Of a DNA stretch of 7,393 nt, positions 5,310 to 7,393 are shown in pieces. The translations under genes and the position numbers were made by a program. The stretch is from NCBI GenBank assembly GCA_016215145.1, contig JACRLA010000463.1, positions 1 through 7,393 on the forward strand, given 5' to 3'. A model generated the notes under the pieces. That model was not told where the DNA came from. It saw only the letters and a list, made by a program, of their open reading frames with translations, and made no database searches. The DNA is from Chloroflexota bacterium. GTDB taxonomy: Bacteria > Chloroflexota > Anaerolineae > Anaerolineales > VGOW01. How positions within the stretch are numbered: the first letter of the stretch is position 1; each line of letters opens with the position of its first letter.

Positions 5310-6086
5310 ATGACTGAATTGATTCGGCAATACTACGCCCTCTTAAGCAGCCCGGCGAATTTGCTCACTCTCCCTTTGGGTGATCTGGCTGACTCGATCA
5401 ACATCCCGCTCATTTCAGTTTTGCTCTTCGGATTGATCGGCGCGGTGGCGCCGTGTCAACTTAGCACCAACGTTGCCGCGTTAGCTTTTCTCTCACGCCG
5501 TGCCGCCGACTCGCAAAGAATGTGGGCGCAGACTCTCGCTTTCGTTTTGGGTAAGATGACGGTCTATTTGCTCATCGGCGGCGTCATTGTCTTGTTGGGT
5601 TGGCAGATCGATCAAGTGAGTCGCACGGCGATCCCGGTCATCATCTTCACGCGACGCGCGATGGGCCCGCTGCTCATCGTCGTTGGCTTGTTGATGTTGG
5701 GAATATTTCAATCTCGACTCTCTATCGGAGATCGCCTTTCAAGTTGGCTTGAAGAAAAAGCGCGCGAGCGGAGCGGCATCATTCCATCGTATCTGTTGGG
5801 CGCGGCGTTTGCCTTTGCTTTTTGCCCCACACTGTTTTGGTTGTTCTTTGGTTTGACGATCCCTTTGGCGATAGCTTCAACGGGCGGGATTATTTTTCCG
5901 GGCATCTTCGCCATCGGCACAGCCCTGCCTGTGTTAGGATTGGCGTGGTTGCTGACATCGGGTGCAGTGAACATGAGTCAATTCATCGCCCGCTTCAAAG
6001 CAGCAGATGTGTGGATACAACGAGTCGCGGGAATTATTTTTTTGCTCGTTGGACTTAACGAGATTATTTTGTATTGGATTCTGTAA
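5310..6086 (+). CDS. CcdA/DsbD-like membrane protein (thiol-disulfide electron transfer)
   Basis: The protein has 258 residues with about six membrane helices (near 34-60, 74-97, 116-132, 158-182, 187-217 and 238-256). Two cysteines sit in equivalent places of the two halves: APCQLS (47-52) in the first helix and AFCPTLF (170-176) in the fourth. This internal symmetry, with one reactive cysteine per half, is the hallmark of CcdA and the DsbD membrane domain, which pass electrons from cytosolic thioredoxin to extracytoplasmic partners for cytochrome c maturation or disulfide reduction. No thioredoxin-like partner or haem-lyase gene is in the window, so the substrate is unknown; a CcdA-related metal or sulfur transporter is a less likely alternative. 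The ATG start lacks a clear Shine-Dalgarno sequence, and the dispersed element at 5214-5287 ends 22 bases upstream. The response regulator follows after 3 bases, indicating one operon. Confidence 0.78.
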   Translation: MTELIRQYYALLSSPANLLTLPLGDLADSINIPLISVLLFGLIGAVAPCQLSTNVAALAFLSRRAADSQRMWAQTLAFVLGKMTVYLLIGGVIVLLGWQIDQVSRTAIPVIIFTRRAMGPLLIVVGLLMLGIFQSRLSIGDRLSSWLEEKARERSGIIPSYLLGAAFAFAFCPTLFWLFFGLTIPLAIASTGGIIFPGIFAIGTALPVLGLAWLLTSGAVNMSQFIARFKAADVWIQRVAGIIFLLVGLNEIILYWIL

Positions 6087-6089
6087 TCA

Positions 6090-6758
6090 ATGACTGACTC
6101 AACCAAACCGGTGCGTGTGATCCTTGCCGATGATCACGCCGTAGTTCGTAAAGGCATCCGCGAGTTTTTGGAAATGAGCGGCAACGTGACCGTGCTGGCG
6201 GAAGCCGCCGAGGGCGCGGAAGCTCTGCGTTTAATCCGCGAACACAAACCGGATGTCGCCGTGTTGGATATTCAAATGCCGAATCAAACCGGCATTGAGG
6301 TCACGCGGGCGATTCGAACTGAACGCTTGCCGATTGGCGTTTTAATTCTCACCGCGTTTGACGATGAGCCTTACATCCGTGCCGTGTTACAAGCCGGGGC
6401 AAACGGCTATGTTTTGAAAACGGCGGAAGCGCAGGAGATCGTCGAAGCGGTGCAAGCCGTTCACGAAGGGCAATCGGTTCTCGATCCAGTTGTGGCGCGC
6501 AAACTCATCGCCCATCTCGCCGAGCCGGATCGTGACAAAGCCGAACTGCCCGTCGAGTCACTCACCGAGCGCGAACTCGAAGTGCTGCGTCTGACGGCGA
6601 AGGGTTACACCAACAAAGCCATCGGCGTTGAACTCTCGATCAGTGATCGCACGGTGCAAGGACATCTGGCGAAAATTTACGACAAGCTCAACGCCGCCAG
6701 CCGCACCGAAGCGGTGATGCGCGCCGTGTCACTCGGTTGGATCCCCTCAGTGTCGTAG
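6090..6758 (+). CDS. NarL/FixJ-family response regulator
   Basis: A complete two-domain regulator of 222 residues. The receiver domain (about 7-123) has acidic residues D14 and D15, phosphoacceptor D60 in VLDIQMP, T88 and K110, all the residues needed for phosphorylation. The C-terminal LuxR-type helix-turn-helix domain (about 156-217) begins SLTERELEVLRL, with a recognition-helix region around SISDRTVQGHLAKIY. It should bind DNA as a dimer when phosphorylated and activate or repress transcription. It follows the CcdA-like gene by 3 bases and precedes a membrane sensor gene by 54 bases, so that sensor is the likely partner kinase. The stop codon TAG (6756-6758) lies inside the dispersed palindrome starting at 6755, so the last residues may have been reset by repeat insertion. 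The length is normal for the family. Confidence 0.95.
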   Translation: MTDSTKPVRVILADDHAVVRKGIREFLEMSGNVTVLAEAAEGAEALRLIREHKPDVAVLDIQMPNQTGIEVTRAIRTERLPIGVLILTAFDDEPYIRAVLQAGANGYVLKTAEAQEIVEAVQAVHEGQSVLDPVVARKLIAHLAEPDRDKAELPVESLTERELEVLRLTAKGYTNKAIGVELSISDRTVQGHLAKIYDKLNAASRTEAVMRAVSLGWIPSVS

Positions 6759-6812
6759 GACAAGTTGCTAACTTGTCCTACTTGCCAACTTGTCCTACTT
6801 ACCCTACTTACC
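6755..6812. repeat. Dispersed palindromic repeat, copy 2, with 17-bp tandem units
   Basis: GTAGGACAAGTT (6755-6766) and AACTTGTCCTAC (6770-6781) are exact complements around a 3-base loop. The right half continues as a tandem: AACTTGTCCTACTTGCC (6770-6786), then a copy with one difference (6787-6803), then a 9-base remnant (6804-6812) ending at the start codon of the sensor gene. The core is shared with the repeat at 596-626. The element occupies essentially the whole space between response regulator and sensor and replaces any normal ribosome-binding site. Confidence 0.88.
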
Positions 6813-7393
6813 ATGACCTCACGCGGACAAGGACTCTCGCTCCAACTTTTTTTCTTCATCCTCTTGCCGCTCACCATCGTTATATTTTGCATCTTGTATT
6901 GGAGTCTGACTCTTCATCAAGAAGCGATGCGTACTCTGGTCGGCGAGCGCGACGCCCGCGCGGTCAAAGCCGCTTCGACAGCGATCACCGAACAACTACT
7001 GCATCGCTCGGCAGCGGTTCGCGGGTTGGCGCTTCACGCGGCACAGGCGGCGCCACCTGATCGCGCGCTTGCCAATTACAACTTCATCCTCAACGACTTC
7101 GACGGCGGTCTGGCTTTAATCAAAGACAACAACGTGATTGCCGCTTCAGCCAATTGGAAGAATCGATCTCTCGCCTCAGAAATTTTAATGGAAGATGGCA
7201 ACCCGTTGATGATCGTCAGCGCGTCCAGTGGCGGCATCACCGCCGTGGGCGCCTTCTCGCCATCCAACCTTGCCGCGCGTGCGCTCGCCGACACTTTCCC
7301 CGCCACCAGTGAATCGTTCACCGTGATCATCGATCAGAATCGCCGCGTGTTGTATCAATCGGGCAAAGCGCCAACAGGGTTGATGCAACACAC
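6813..7393 (+). CDS. Membrane sensor, probable histidine kinase N-terminus (runs off window)
   Basis: The frame stays open from the ATG at 6813 to the window end (193 codons plus two bases). A short N-terminus (MTSRGQGLS) precedes a strongly hydrophobic segment (about 10-31) that anchors the protein. The rest is an extracytoplasmic region with a helix of about 40 residues rich in Ala and Arg, then alternating strands such as GGLALIKDNNVIAAS and FTVIIDQNRRVLYQSG. This pattern fits a Cache/PAS-like ligand-sensing domain. No kinase domain is reached, so 'histidine kinase' rests on position after the response regulator and on architecture; a chemoreceptor or cyclase sensor is possible. No Shine-Dalgarno sequence precedes the ATG, because the upstream bases are pyrimidine-rich repeat units. 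The next in-frame ATG (codon 39) would lose the membrane anchor, so 6813 remains the best start. Confidence 0.75.
   Translation, partial: MTSRGQGLSLQLFFFILLPLTIVIFCILYWSLTLHQEAMRTLVGERDARAVKAASTAITEQLLHRSAAVRGLALHAAQAAPPDRALANYNFILNDFDGGLALIKDNNVIAASANWKNRSLASEILMEDGNPLMIVSASSGGITAVGAFSPSNLAARALADTFPATSESFTVIIDQNRRVLYQSGKAPTGLMQH

Noticed and set aside
6737..7060. Plus-strand ORF of 107 codons overlapping the response regulator end and sensor start
   Set aside because: Its frame crosses the repeat and competes with the sensor frame, which has a membrane anchor and stays open to the window end.

Overview
The window is a typical bacterial chromosomal stretch of moderate GC. Gene content suggests Chloroflexota, probably an Anaerolineae-like lineage: a DUF2085-type membrane protein, a CcdA-like protein, an AAA ATPase with a winged-helix-like N-terminus, and short palindromic repeats between genes. 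This placement is an inference from gene style; there is no rRNA or marker gene to settle it. No CRISPR array, tRNA, transposase or phage gene is visible.

Layout. (1) 1-179, minus strand: start of a membrane-anchored sensor-like protein, cut by the window edge. (2) 180-652: a 473-base gap that is not empty. On the minus strand it holds a compact unit: a near-consensus promoter, a perfect palindrome just after the predicted transcription start, a very purine-rich ribosome-binding site, a 19-codon ORF, a hairpin with the ORF's stop codon in its loop, and a strong intrinsic terminator. Its plus-strand side carries a promoter and a dispersed palindrome leading into the next gene. (3) 653-1954: an AAA+ ATPase of unknown role. 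(4) 2051-4297: two tightly spaced genes, a cystathionine beta-synthase with two CBS domains and a ParB-fold protein resembling the free serine kinases SerK and SbnI. Together they suggest sulfur amino acid synthesis through O-phosphoserine. (5) 4427-5194: a DUF2085-like membrane protein with an inverted repeat around its ribosome-binding site. (6) 5310-6758: a CcdA-like membrane protein and, 3 bases later, a NarL/FixJ-type response regulator. (7) 6813-7393: the N-terminal part of a membrane sensor, probably the partner histidine kinase, cut by the window end.

The two observations most worth following are the pairing of the CBS enzyme with a serine kinase-like protein, and the roughly 190-nt minus-strand transcript encoding a possible 19-residue peptide. 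Several intergenic palindromes belong to at least two repeat families. One of them supplies the stop codon of the response regulator and fills the spacer before the sensor gene.
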